Shown: one piece after another, positions 18,369-27,015 of the stretch
Numbering within the stretch: the stretch's first letter is position 1
How the letters are laid out: each line of letters begins with the position of its first letter
From: JBKCUI01 sp052161625
GTDB taxonomy: Bacteria > Planctomycetota > Planctomycetia > Pirellulales > Pirellulaceae
Assembly: GCA_052161625.1 (NCBI GenBank)
Contig: CP197412.1
Direction: 5' to 3' (one strand)
DNA: 64,000 bases
Translations under genes and position numbers: made by a program
The notes under the pieces: model-generated
The model's database searches: none
What the model was told of the DNA's origin: nothing
The model's input: only the letters and a program-made list of their open reading frames with translations

Positions 18369-19883
18369 TTACTGGCGAGAAATGGGGGGCAGTGGTCGAG
18401 CGAAGCTGGCATTGGTCGCTGGCACAGGCGATCCTTGGCGACCTCCCTTGGACGTATCGGTCGGCGACGAGGCGTGTCCGTAAAGAACCGTTCCGGGTTG
18501 GGATTGTGTTGGTGGGCAAGCTTCTGGTCCGCAAGCCGCAGGAACTTCGATGTAGCCCTTCATATACAGTTCCTTGTCGAGAGGGCTATCACTGTTGAAT
18601 CCAGGACCACCCATTGGCACTTCATGGCAATCCATCGGTGCCGCAAAGTTGGGCGTTACCAAGATCAAGAGCTCGACTTCGTTCTGGACTTCTCGGTTGG
18701 TTCGAAAGAGCGCTCCGAGATAAGGGAGATCGGATAGCCCGAGAAGTCCGCTGCTCTCGGCCTCCGTTCGGACCTGCAGCAATCCAGCCAAAGCCAGTGT
18801 CTGGCCCGCTCGCATTTCGACCGCGGTATCGACAAACCGACTTCGGATGCCAGGTACGCTCGTGCCTGCAATCGTGACGCTGCGCCCTGGGTCGATTTCG
18901 CTGATGGTCGGACGGACTTCCAACCAAATCCGACCATCGCCGCGCACCTTCGCGACGAAGTCCAATCGGGTTCCAAATTCGCGAAACTCAATGCCAACTT
19001 GTCCCAATCCGGCAGGAACAATAATTGGGAATTCGCCACCGGAGTTGAAACTGGCAGGTCGACCATCGATCGCTACCACCGTCGGATCAGCCAAGACCTT
19101 GGCGAGATTGTTCTGGCGAAGCGATCTTACTAAGCCGAAGAACTGATTGCCGCTATCCACCACTCCGAACTTGAACGTCTCGTTTCCAGCATTGAGCAAC
19201 GCACCCGTTGTTGCACCTGGGGCGATCAGACCGCTCGCACTGGTTGTCACGAAGTCATCCCCAAAACTCATACTCCAGTCGATTCCCAGTTGCCGCAGTT
19301 TCGTGCGAGAAACTTCCATGACCTGGGTCTGTAGCATGATCGTATGAACGCCGATGACCTCGATCTTGTTGATGACTCGCTGATAGAATTCCTCCGCGAT
19401 GGTGACGACCTGCTCAACATGCTCGTCCGAAGTGACTTGCCCCGAGACGATCACTGCGTCGCGTATCGGTTGGACACTGAGCGTCGCGGTGGGGAAGTGC
19501 TGATCCAATATGGACTGCAATTCTCGAGCATCGCCCGTCACAACGACTTGAACGTTGTAAATCGTTTCATCCACACCCTTGGCGTCGATTTGAGTCACGC
19601 CGGTGGCCAAGGCGGACACCAAGACTTCGTTCTTCTGAGTCGCTTGGACGTTGAGAACGGTAGGATTGTTGATCGTCGCTGTGACGATGGGCTGAGGAAA
19701 CGTGAGATACTGCGAAGTGGAGACGATCATCCGCAGCGATTCCTGCTGCTTGGTCACCGTCATCCTCCCCGTCGGAATCGGTTTATCCCCTTCTCCTGCC
19801 GACAGCGGTCCGCTGACGCAGAGGATTCCCATGACGGTGCACGCTCGCAGAATTCCGTTTAGAGAGCTAAGTCCGCGTCCCAT
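18369..19883 (-). CDS. cpaC: Tad pilus outer-membrane secretin CpaC/RcpA
   Basis: A 504-residue secretin that forms the outer-membrane channel for Flp/Tad pili. Domain order: signal peptide (to about 33, VSGPLSAGEG), the pilus-assembly N domain (about 40-115), a BON-like segment (DAVIVSGQVTSDEHVEQV), and the secretin core with VLADPTVVAIDGRPASFNSG, GEFPI and the end LSDLPYLGALFRTNREVQNE. ATG 19883 was chosen because it gives a good signal peptide and has AGGGAAG upstream; the frame opens earlier at 19988. The last 80 residues are Pro/Ser-rich and not conserved. It follows cpaB after a 174-bp gap. Confidence 0.92.
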   Translation of the reverse strand: MGRGLSSLNGILRACTVMGILCVSGPLSAGEGDKPIPTGRMTVTKQQESLRMIVSTSQYLTFPQPIVTATINNPTVLNVQATQKNEVLVSALATGVTQIDAKGVDETIYNVQVVVTGDARELQSILDQHFPTATLSVQPIRDAVIVSGQVTSDEHVEQVVTIAEEFYQRVINKIEVIGVHTIMLQTQVMEVSRTKLRQLGIDWSMSFGDDFVTTSASGLIAPGATTGALLNAGNETFKFGVVDSGNQFFGLVRSLRQNNLAKVLADPTVVAIDGRPASFNSGGEFPIIVPAGLGQVGIEFREFGTRLDFVAKVRGDGRIWLEVRPTISEIDPGRSVTIAGTSVPGIRSRFVDTAVEMRAGQTLALAGLLQVRTEAESSGLLGLSDLPYLGALFRTNREVQNEVELLILVTPNFAAPMDCHEVPMGGPGFNSDSPLDKELYMKGYIEVPAACGPEACPPTQSQPGTVLYGHASSPTDTSKGGRQGSPVPATNASFARPLPPISRQ

Positions 19884-20057
19884 TTGCAATTCACTTCCCT
19901 GTGAAAGAAGGCGTCGGGATAGCCTCCGGTTCGGTTCCATCCCACTTTTGGCGTTCCATTGCCAGCGACCGGCATCCTGCGATCGCACTCCGCTTAGACA
20001 GCATTTAACGACTAAACGGATTCACATAACTGTATCGACCGTTCGGCTCGTAGGAGA

Positions 20058-21152
20058 TTACTTGGAGGGTGGGTAGGCTGCCTTAAATCCCCCAAGTTGC
20101 CAACTCCCACCATTGGGATCCCAATTGAGATTGGGTCGTTCGCTCCCCTTGGTGCTACCCGAATCGGCTACTTCTTTCGATCCACCCGAAGCTGGAGGAG
20201 GAGCAAATCCGGAAGCGGACGGGGTTCCGCTTTGAATACCGCTGGTCGAAATGCCTTCGATTCCTGTTTCAGCACCTTCATCCACTTTGCGAGGCATCTT
20301 GTCACCTTCCTTCCAACGGAATCGATTCGAACCCTCCGGGGTGATGATCATCATTTCGTGTTCGATTTTCGGTGCAGCCGGTTGTTCAATCACTTCTCGA
20401 ACCAAACTGGCAGCATTCGGCTCACTGGAGCGAGGTGCCTCAGATTCTTTAAGCCATGCCATGAAGCTTTCGCCATCATCCATTCTGCTCTTCGCTTCTT
20501 CCGAGAGCTCGGGCGGACGAAGGGCAACACGGAGTTTCCCAAGGTTGGCTGCCGTGTCTAAGACCGCATACTGCTTGTCTTTCACCAGCAACTGGAACGT
20601 GCTCGATGAACGACGCGCTGTCGTGGGGGCATCTGGATCGATAGAAGCAATACCATCGACCATCAGGACCTCAAGATTCTCAAGTACCCTGACGGTACCG
20701 GAGGTTTTGATCTTCATCCCCTTTTCAAAGAAGCCGAAAACATCGACCCGATCGCCGGGACTGATGTAACCGCTACCACCATTTTGTTCGTTGACGACCA
20801 AGTCGAAGACGCGGTAACCCTCCGGAATCACTAGCTCCTTCCCTTTGTTGGCGAGCTTGATTTCAATCAAGGGTTCATTGACATACAGGGGTTGTTTGGC
20901 GAATTTGCCTTCGATCTGTTTTAGATCGACCAAGGCCCCTTGGGGGACTTTGTCGGCTGGCCACTTTTCGATTCGAACGGATTCGGGAGTTATCTTGGAC
21001 GCAGCCGAGACATTCTTGGCGATCACGAGGATCTCCGCTGTCTGGACCGCTACTCCACCATTTTGATCCAAAACCACTTGGCTGACGGCTACCGAGGCGA
21101 CGATGCCACACCCGAGCGCAATAAGCAACAACAACAACGACTTGGCACGCAT
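20058..21152 (-). CDS. cpaB: Tad pilus assembly protein CpaB/RcpC
   Basis: A 364-residue protein with one N-terminal membrane segment (LLLLLIALGCGIVASVAVS), a SAF domain (about 40-105, ILVIAKNVSAASKITPESV) and an RcpC domain (VFDLVVNEQNGGSGYISPGD, VDVFGF). CpaB is a periplasmic part of the Tad system that works with the secretin. ATG 21152 starts directly at the membrane anchor. The C-terminal third is a Gly/Pro/Ser-rich tail. It heads the cpaB-cpaC-cpaE-cobT run and is separated from the next gene upstream by an intrinsic terminator. Confidence 0.9.
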   Translation of the reverse strand: MRAKSLLLLLIALGCGIVASVAVSQVVLDQNGGVAVQTAEILVIAKNVSAASKITPESVRIEKWPADKVPQGALVDLKQIEGKFAKQPLYVNEPLIEIKLANKGKELVIPEGYRVFDLVVNEQNGGSGYISPGDRVDVFGFFEKGMKIKTSGTVRVLENLEVLMVDGIASIDPDAPTTARRSSSTFQLLVKDKQYAVLDTAANLGKLRVALRPPELSEEAKSRMDDGESFMAWLKESEAPRSSEPNAASLVREVIEQPAAPKIEHEMMIITPEGSNRFRWKEGDKMPRKVDEGAETGIEGISTSGIQSGTPSASGFAPPPASGGSKEVADSGSTKGSERPNLNWDPNGGSWQLGGFKAAYPPSK

Positions 21153-21334
21153 GAGACGCCTCTCATCGGATCGACCGAAGAAACAGGGATAGGCGTCCAT
21201 GCCAACAATGCAAACCTAGCTCATCTTTGAGCCAGAGGATGCGATTTCACTCGACTCTGCTCATCGAGTCTTCACCTGCTGCATGATGACAAAATATCAA
21301 GCGGCCGCCGCTGTCCGAAGAATCGTCACTCCAT

Positions 21335-21379
21335 GAAAAAACGGCAGAACCCAAACATCGTATCGGGTCCTGCCGTTTT
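21335..21379 (-). terminator. Intrinsic terminator after the GPGAG-repeat gene
   Basis: Minus-strand reading gives AAAACGGCAGGACCC, a loop, GGGTTCTGCCGT and a T run: a stem of about 14 bp with one mismatch and a U-rich tail. It ends the transcript of the upstream secreted protein, so cpaB must have its own promoter in 21153-21334. The A/T run on both sides could let it act in both directions. Confidence 0.8.
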
Positions 21380-21436
21380 GATCGAACGAAGCACGACTTG
21401 CGAGCGAACCGCAAGCGAGCGATCCGCGATGACTGA

Positions 21437-23413
21437 CTAGTTATTTCGAGGAGGCCCGCCCGGACCACCTGCACCCGGACCACCTGCACCAGGTCCGCCA
21501 GCACCAGGTCCGCCAGCACCAGGTCCGCCAGCACCAGGTCCGCCAGCACCAGGTCCGCCAGCACCAGGTCCGCCAGCACCAGGTCCGCCAGCACCAGGTC
21601 CGCCAGCACCAGGTCCGCCAGCACCAGGTCCGCCAGCACCAGGTCCGCCAGCACCAGGTCCGCCAGCACCAGGTCCACCAGCACCAGGTCCGCCAGCACC
21701 AGGTCCACCAGCACCAGGTCCACCAGCACCAGGTCCACCAGCACCAGGACCACCTGCACCAGGTCCACCAGCACCAGGACCACCTGCACCGGGGCCTACT
21801 GTTCCCTGGCCGCCGAAGGGACCAAAAGGCGAGAAGGTGGGGTCTTCGGTCGTTGTTTGCTCACCCGAGAAGTCCTTGAAGGCGACTCGCAACTCGCGCA
21901 TCGGTGCAGCGACTTGTACGTTGAGTGCATTCAGGTCATTGAACTTGGTGGTGTCGTTGAGAACCTTTTGCAATTCCTGCAGTTTCTCGATCGCATATTT
22001 GATCTTGTACTTTTCGGATTCCGGAATGATTTTCATCAGACCGCTTTCCGGTCGGCTTGCCGTCTGCGCGGAGGCTGCACCCGTAGCGCCGTTGAGCGCC
22101 ACGTGAATGCGTTCCAATCTTTGGTTCAGTATGCGGCGAGCATTCTTGAGATCAGCGGGCTGTGGAGCTCGCGATTGGGCGGGGGCTCCGCCGTAGCCAC
22201 CGAACATTCCACTCCCTTCTCCTTCACCACCATATCCGCCGCTTCCAGGACCTCCTGGCCCTCCGCTTCCTCCAGGGTATCCACCCGATTCGCTTCCGTA
22301 TCCGCCAGAACCATAACCGGAGCCACCCGAGCCCATTCCTCCGGCTCCCATGGGTCCGGAGCTGGCGACCTTGGTTCTCCAAGATTTATCGGATTTCAGG
22401 CCGAACTTTGCGATCTCGTTCGAGATTGCCGTGATCTGTTCTGCGGTGTAGGTATCCGGTGCGAGACTGATTTGGCCAAAGCACAAGCAGCCAATTTCTT
22501 TGAGCCACTCCGACGATCGGGCGTCCTGGAGTACTTCCAAGGCAAAGCTTGCCACTTTCGCGGTCGCAATTTTGGCCGATTCCGACTTAGGATCTCCGCT
22601 TGTTGCCAGGGCCGTCATCGCCAAGAGGGATTGCTCCATCAGTTTTTGATGGGCTTCTGGAAGGCGATGGTAGGGTGGGACCACCGTCATCAACGGGGCC
22701 AACTTGTTAGCGATCTTGAGTCGTATGTCCTCGGTCGCAGCATCCTTGGGATCCGTCGGTTTGATCTTCAATGACTTCTCGAGGGTGTCGATAGCCATGT
22801 ACTGAATCGCATCTAGTTCCGTTGGGTCGAGCGCGATTTCGATCAAGTTATAAACGCGGGGTTCGGTAACGGCGGGCGTGTTTCCGGCGGGTTCGCTATA
22901 AAGTTGCATAGCGATATGGAATGTCAATACGCGCGCCGTGGTGCTGAAGCCAGCGTCTTTTCGGATGACTTTGTAGAGTTCCCCGAGCAATCGACGATTG
23001 TATTCAGCGCGAAACGGCTTGCTGGCCCTCGCGAGGGCTTGGCCGATGTCGTCATCGACAATGTCCTTCCTCGCTAAATTCACGTCTGAGATTTTCCCGA
23101 TTGCGTCTTCGTTCGCATCGGGTTTGGGGGGATTGGGATCGACATGGGTGATCAGCGGAATCACATATTCGCTGTAGTACTGCATCGTAGCATCGAGCGA
23201 AGTCCCAGCTTTCAATTCTTTGCTTTTGTCCGATCGTTTGGCGTCGCGTGCTTTGCCTGTCAGCTTGACCTCAAGCCGGGTGGGAGCATTGCCTTGGGCG
23301 TAGAGGGGCTCCGACCAAGAGACAGGGGCAACAAGACCGATCCCGATCACCAAGGCGACAAACCGACGACGCAGTTCGGCACAATTCGAGGATTTTCGAT
23401 GTATCTTGCTCAT
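21437..23413 (-). CDS. Secreted hypothetical protein with C-terminal GPGAG pentapeptide array
   Basis: A 658-residue protein with a signal peptide (hydrophobic 17-34, cleavage near LYAQG). The first 350 residues are helical, HEAT-like in look, with no named family recognised. Next comes a Gly/Ser/Tyr linker (GSGGSGYGSGGYGSESGG), a second helical block (about 430-530), then about 22 copies of GPGAG ending PGGPPRNN. The pentapeptide tail resembles elastin- or silk-like low-complexity segments of extracellular proteins. It lies upstream of cpaB on the same strand but is cut off from it by a terminator. A surface or periplasmic location is inferred from the signal peptide; function is unknown. 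Confidence 0.8.
   Translation of the reverse strand: MSKIHRKSSNCAELRRRFVALVIGIGLVAPVSWSEPLYAQGNAPTRLEVKLTGKARDAKRSDKSKELKAGTSLDATMQYYSEYVIPLITHVDPNPPKPDANEDAIGKISDVNLARKDIVDDDIGQALARASKPFRAEYNRRLLGELYKVIRKDAGFSTTARVLTFHIAMQLYSEPAGNTPAVTEPRVYNLIEIALDPTELDAIQYMAIDTLEKSLKIKPTDPKDAATEDIRLKIANKLAPLMTVVPPYHRLPEAHQKLMEQSLLAMTALATSGDPKSESAKIATAKVASFALEVLQDARSSEWLKEIGCLCFGQISLAPDTYTAEQITAISNEIAKFGLKSDKSWRTKVASSGPMGAGGMGSGGSGYGSGGYGSESGGYPGGSGGPGGPGSGGYGGEGEGSGMFGGYGGAPAQSRAPQPADLKNARRILNQRLERIHVALNGATGAASAQTASRPESGLMKIIPESEKYKIKYAIEKLQELQKVLNDTTKFNDLNALNVQVAAPMRELRVAFKDFSGEQTTTEDPTFSPFGPFGGQGTVGPGAGGPGAGGPGAGGPGAGGPGAGGPGAGGPGAGGPGAGGPGAGGPGAGGPGAGGPGAGGPGAGGPGAGGPGAGGPGAGGPGAGGPGAGGPGAGGPGAGGPGAGGPGAGGPGGPPRNN
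21462..21796 (-). repeat. 15-bp tandem repeat, about 22 units, coding GPGAG
   Basis: The unit CCAGCACCAGGTCCG (plus strand) is repeated head to tail in frame. The middle units (about 21490-21675) are identical at the base level, while units at both ends carry synonymous changes, which points to recent slippage growth from the centre. Confidence 0.95.
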
Positions 23414-23586
23414 AGGACCGCTCCGCCGAAGATTGGCAGCTGGAGAAGAGGAAAATAGGAAGGCGCACCACTCTTAGATTAAGGCGCCGCGCGTGCGAGT
23501 GTCAACTTTCTTCCTCAGGTTTCCCTCGGAAGCACGAATTTATCCTCGCGCTCCGGCAACTCTCTATCCCTTAAAGCGAATTTGAC

Positions 23587-23595
23587 TGCTACAAT
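23587..23595 (+). promoter_or_regulatory. Possible extended -10 promoter element
   Basis: TGC followed by TACAAT forms an extended -10 about 100 bp before the start at 23696. No clear -35 is seen, so this is weak. Confidence 0.25.
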
Positions 23596-23695
23596 GCGGC
23601 TATTCGGAGCGCAGGGATGCAGACCGCTCATTGGCCAGCGCGTTGCCCGATCCGAGCGCACCATCTAACACTTCTTTTTTCGATGAAAACTGGTT

Positions 23696-25306
23696 ATGTC
23701 GGACCATTGGAATAGCTTGGCAAATTTGCTCGGAACCCCTTCCCTTTCGCCCCAATCGAAAAAATCGGACAAGGCCAAAGGAGCGGCTGAATCCCCCGCG
23801 AAAGGGGTAGCTCCCCCGATCGAGCAGGTGGCCCCTGCTCCAGCGCCGGTCGAGGAATTGCCCGTTTCTGGCAAGTCGAAAGAGCCTTCGCGGCTTCGAT
23901 CTTCCTGGGACGCTGTGACTTCTTTTTTCGGAATCCAATCGGGCGAAACCGCACCTACCGCCGAGTCGACACTTGAGGATAAGCCGTTCGAAACCGAACG
24001 TCCCTCTCGGTCCCGACCCGAAAACTCGAACAAACGATCGAAGCCAAGTTTGTGGGCTGACACCCCGGACCTGGCCCCTGCCGAACCCGCCCCACGCGAG
24101 CGAACTCGGGATCTGGATCGGGATCGTGTTGCGACCCCTCCCGAATCGGCTCGGTCGGTTGAATCCGAAGCGGTTGATGAGCCCATCGTTTCGTTCGGTG
24201 AACCCAAGCGACTACGAAGAGGCTCAGGTCGCCAAGAGCCAGGTCGCCAAGATTCGGGGCGCCGCGACGGAGGCCGACGTGACACAGGTCGCCGGGATGA
24301 AGGTGCCCGAGACGAAAGGGAACCTGAGAATCGAGAGCCGGGAAATCGAGAGTCGGTTCCGGCATCAGCGGAGCGATCACCACGTGAATCCGGAGAGCGA
24401 ACCCGCCCGGAACGAGGCCGATCCGATCGGGGGGGCGCAGAGCGAGAGCGAGCACCTCGCCGCCCAGACGTTGCCTCCGACGCATCCCCAGCACTCGATG
24501 CACCGAGACGGAGTCGCAGTCGTAGCGAATCGACGGATGACGTGAATGGAGTCCCGGAGCGACGCTCGGAACGAAGACCCCCGCGGCGCGGGCGTACGGA
24601 CTCGCCGTCAATTCTTGAAAACGAACAAACCGATGAACCGGTGGAATCGGCCGCACCCGTCAGTTCCTCGCGCGGAAGAGATGCGGGGCGACGTGAGCGT
24701 CGCGAACCCGATTCCGCCTCGCGCGATTCGGAACCACGGCGTCGCAGTCACCGCGAGGACGAAAGACGTGATGCACCGTCGGAACGGCGGGATGCACCAT
24801 CCGATCGTCCGCGTGGTCGCGCACCCTCTGCCGAACGGGAAGATGCAGACTCGCTGGAACCACCTCGAAGGCGATCTCGATCCCGCCGCGACGAAGTGAG
24901 GCGTGACGATGTAAGGCGTGAGGATGGTTCAGTTCGCGACAAGGAGCCAGCCGGTTTTGCTTCAGGACTCGATGACTTTGAACAAGACGATGCGCCCGTA
25001 AGTCGTCGCGATCATGATGACTCACTCGATTCCGAGGATGCGACCGGCGACGAACGCTCCCCACGCAAACGTCGTACTCGACGCCGTGGAAAAGGGGATG
25101 CGAAGGGTGAGCGATCGAGCCGACGCGACGAAGACTCCACTCCGGAAGAAGATCGCGAGGCCATCGAAGCAGTAGCTAGCCACAGCAAGATTCCATCTTG
25201 GGCAGATGCTATCGGCGGGTTGGTCGCTGCGAACATGGAAAACCACGCACGGGGAAGCCATTCCCATGGTCGTGGTCGGGGACGAGGCGGTCGTCCGTCT
25301 CACTAG
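23696..25306 (+). CDS. Disordered Arg/Asp/Ser-rich hypothetical protein with conserved-looking C-terminus
   Basis: A 536-residue cytoplasmic protein of very low complexity. Residues 1-90 are Ser/Pro/Lys-rich; 100-490 are a mixed-charge region of Arg, Asp, Glu and Ser with local duplications (RRDAPSERRDAPSDR) and many RD/RS pairs; near 490-536 there is a different segment, HSKIPSWADAIGGLVAAN, followed by a GRGRGRGG tail. The IPSWxxAI + RG-box ending recalls a C-terminal motif I associate with planctomycete proteins, but I cannot name the family. RG boxes and RD/RS-rich tracts are known for RNA binding and condensate formation; that role here is inference. It stands alone between divergent and convergent neighbours. 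Confidence 0.75.
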   Translation: MSDHWNSLANLLGTPSLSPQSKKSDKAKGAAESPAKGVAPPIEQVAPAPAPVEELPVSGKSKEPSRLRSSWDAVTSFFGIQSGETAPTAESTLEDKPFETERPSRSRPENSNKRSKPSLWADTPDLAPAEPAPRERTRDLDRDRVATPPESARSVESEAVDEPIVSFGEPKRLRRGSGRQEPGRQDSGRRDGGRRDTGRRDEGARDEREPENREPGNRESVPASAERSPRESGERTRPERGRSDRGGAERERAPRRPDVASDASPALDAPRRSRSRSESTDDVNGVPERRSERRPPRRGRTDSPSILENEQTDEPVESAAPVSSSRGRDAGRRERREPDSASRDSEPRRRSHREDERRDAPSERRDAPSDRPRGRAPSAEREDADSLEPPRRRSRSRRDEVRRDDVRREDGSVRDKEPAGFASGLDDFEQDDAPVSRRDHDDSLDSEDATGDERSPRKRRTRRRGKGDAKGERSSRRDEDSTPEEDREAIEAVASHSKIPSWADAIGGLVAANMENHARGSHSHGRGRGRGGRPSH

Positions 25307-25355
25307 GGAATCCCCTTCGCAAGCCAACCGAGCGGTATCCAACCGAGCTGTCCTC

Positions 25356-25982
25356 TTATAAATCGTCGAACGGCAAGTCTTTTGTCGTTCGCTCCGCGAG
25401 CCCTTGTTTGAAGTGCTTGCGACAGACGGTTACGTACCGTTCGTTCCCTCCGATTTGGATCTGCTCTCCCTCGCGCATCGGCTTTCCTGTTGAGTCGATC
25501 CGCAATACCATCGTCGCCTTGCGTCCGCAGTGGCATATGGTCTTGATCTCGTTGAGGTTGTCCGCCCAAGCCATCAGGTGTTGGCTTCCTTCGAACAAAT
25601 TGCCTTGAAAGTCGGTGCGAAGGCCGTAGGCAAGCACGGGGATTTCTAGTTCATCGCAGACGTCGGAAAGCTGCCGAACTTGCTGCTTGGTCAAAAACTG
25701 CGCCTCATCGACGAGCACGCAATCGACCTTTTGTTTTTGGTGTTCGCGTTCGACGCGCATCAAAAGATTATCGCCGGACGAAAAAGGGATGGCGTCGGAT
25801 TGCAGGCCAATGCGAGAACTGACTACTCCGACTCCATATCGATCGTCGATTTCCGGCGCGAAGACCAGCGTTCGCATGCCTCGTTCGCGGTAGTTGTAAC
25901 TCGACTGTAGCAGAATCGTCGACTTCCCTGCATTCATGGTCGAATAATAGAAAAAAAGCTTGGCCAAACTCCCCGCCCCCAC
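25356..25982 (-). CDS. tdk: Thymidine kinase
   Basis: A type II thymidine kinase of about 203-208 residues that phosphorylates deoxythymidine in the salvage pathway. It matches the E. coli enzyme closely in pattern: FYYSTMNAGKSTILLQSSYN (P-loop), RGMRTLVF, DDRYGVGVVSSRIGL, VLVDEAQFLTKQQV, and a C-terminal zinc ribbon CHCGRKA...CRKHF. The start is either GTG 25982 or TTG 25967 (the latter gives the E. coli-like beginning AKLFFYYS, but the G-rich site upstream of it is very close). It is convergent with the disordered-protein gene. Confidence 0.93.
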   Translation of the reverse strand: MGAGSLAKLFFYYSTMNAGKSTILLQSSYNYRERGMRTLVFAPEIDDRYGVGVVSSRIGLQSDAIPFSSGDNLLMRVEREHQKQKVDCVLVDEAQFLTKQQVRQLSDVCDELEIPVLAYGLRTDFQGNLFEGSQHLMAWADNLNEIKTICHCGRKATMVLRIDSTGKPMREGEQIQIGGNERYVTVCRKHFKQGLAERTTKDLPFDDL

Positions 25983-26053
25983 ACATCCAGAACTGGTATC
26001 GATACTTCTTCATCTATCAAGTCATGTTTATACCGGAAAATCTACTCCTAGAG

Positions 26054-26092
26054 CTCTCCGTTGACAGCTGGTGGGACAGCACATACGGAGAG
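26054..26092 (-). terminator. Possible stem-loop after the ABC ATPase gene
   Basis: Perfect 8-bp arms CTCTCCGT and ACGGAGAG are separated by 23 bases just past the ATPase stop. No T run follows, so a terminator role is only possible. Confidence 0.3.
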
Positions 26093-26094
26093 TG

Positions 26095-27015
26095 TTACTC
26101 GCTCTGTGTTCCAGGGCGAGCGATGCGAACGAAAATGTCATGCAGAGAGGGTTTCACGATTTCGAAATGCTCTACATCTCCCAACTCGAGAAGATGGAGC
26201 AAGAGATGTCTATGCGAAGTTTGTTCGTGAAGCTGGATGTCCACGGTACCGTTGTCCCATGTCGCGAGAGAGACGCCGGGTATAGAGCGGATTGGATCCA
26301 GTTCAACAGGCGTTTGGTTTGTAATTCGCACGCGGACTTTAGGTTCCGTGTAGAGTGCTTGGATCTCGGGAATCGTTCCGTCGAGTACTTTGCGACCTTG
26401 AAAGATCATGCAGACATGATCGCACATCTTTTCGGCGATCGACATATCGTGGGTGCTGAGGATGACTGTCGTTCCTTCTTCTCGCAGCTGCAGGATCGCA
26501 TCTCGGATCAATTCCATATTGACCGGGTCCAGCCCACTGAACGGTTCATCTAGGATGACCACTTGAGGTTTCGACGCGATTGCCGCAACAAACTGAACCT
26601 TTTGAGCCATACCCTTGGAAAGCTGATCGATCCGCTTTCGATACCAGTCGGTCGCTCCGAGTCGGACCATCCATCGCTCGATTTCTGCATTGGGATTTCG
26701 ATGGCCTTTGATTCGCGCGAAATACCGCAGGGTTCTCCACACGGTCATGCGTCGATAGAGCCCGCGTTCTTCAGGGAGATATCCAACACGATCATCCGCG
26801 CAGGAGCGATTCGATTCGCCTAAGACTCTCACGACACCTTGATCGGGGCGATAGATGCGGAGCATCATTCTCAACGTCGTTGTTTTCCCCGAACCGTTGG
26901 GACCGATGACACCAAAGATCGACCCGCGCGGTACGTGCAGGTCGAGTGGGTGAACCGCTTGATGCGATCCGAATTTCTTCGATACACCTTCCAGTTCGAC
27001 AACCCAATCAGTCAT
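26095..27015 (-). CDS. ABC-2 type transporter ATP-binding protein
   Basis: A 306-residue ATPase with Walker A GPNGSGKTT, a signature segment degenerate to LSKGMAQKV (as in DrrA/NatA-type ATPases), Walker B VVILDEPFSGLDPVN and the switch His in LSTHDM. A C-terminal domain of about 80 residues follows, typical of drug/Na+ export ATPases. ATG 27015 is supported by GGGAGG six bases upstream and overlaps the EamA stop by 8 bp, so the two are co-transcribed. The permease that such an ATPase needs is not next to it. Confidence 0.9.
   Translation of the reverse strand: MTDWVVELEGVSKKFGSHQAVHPLDLHVPRGSIFGVIGPNGSGKTTTLRMMLRIYRPDQGVVRVLGESNRSCADDRVGYLPEERGLYRRMTVWRTLRYFARIKGHRNPNAEIERWMVRLGATDWYRKRIDQLSKGMAQKVQFVAAIASKPQVVILDEPFSGLDPVNMELIRDAILQLREEGTTVILSTHDMSIAEKMCDHVCMIFQGRKVLDGTIPEIQALYTEPKVRVRITNQTPVELDPIRSIPGVSLATWDNGTVDIQLHEQTSHRHLLLHLLELGDVEHFEIVKPSLHDIFVRIARPGTQSE

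Noticed and set aside
21247..21789. A minus-strand frame coding repeated LVLADLVLADLV
   Set aside because: It is the same 15-bp repeat read in another frame; the frame used by the signal-peptide protein is the real one.
21462..21796. CRISPR-like array because of strict periodicity
   Set aside because: The 15-bp units have no spacers and are read in frame as GPGAG inside a gene with a signal peptide.
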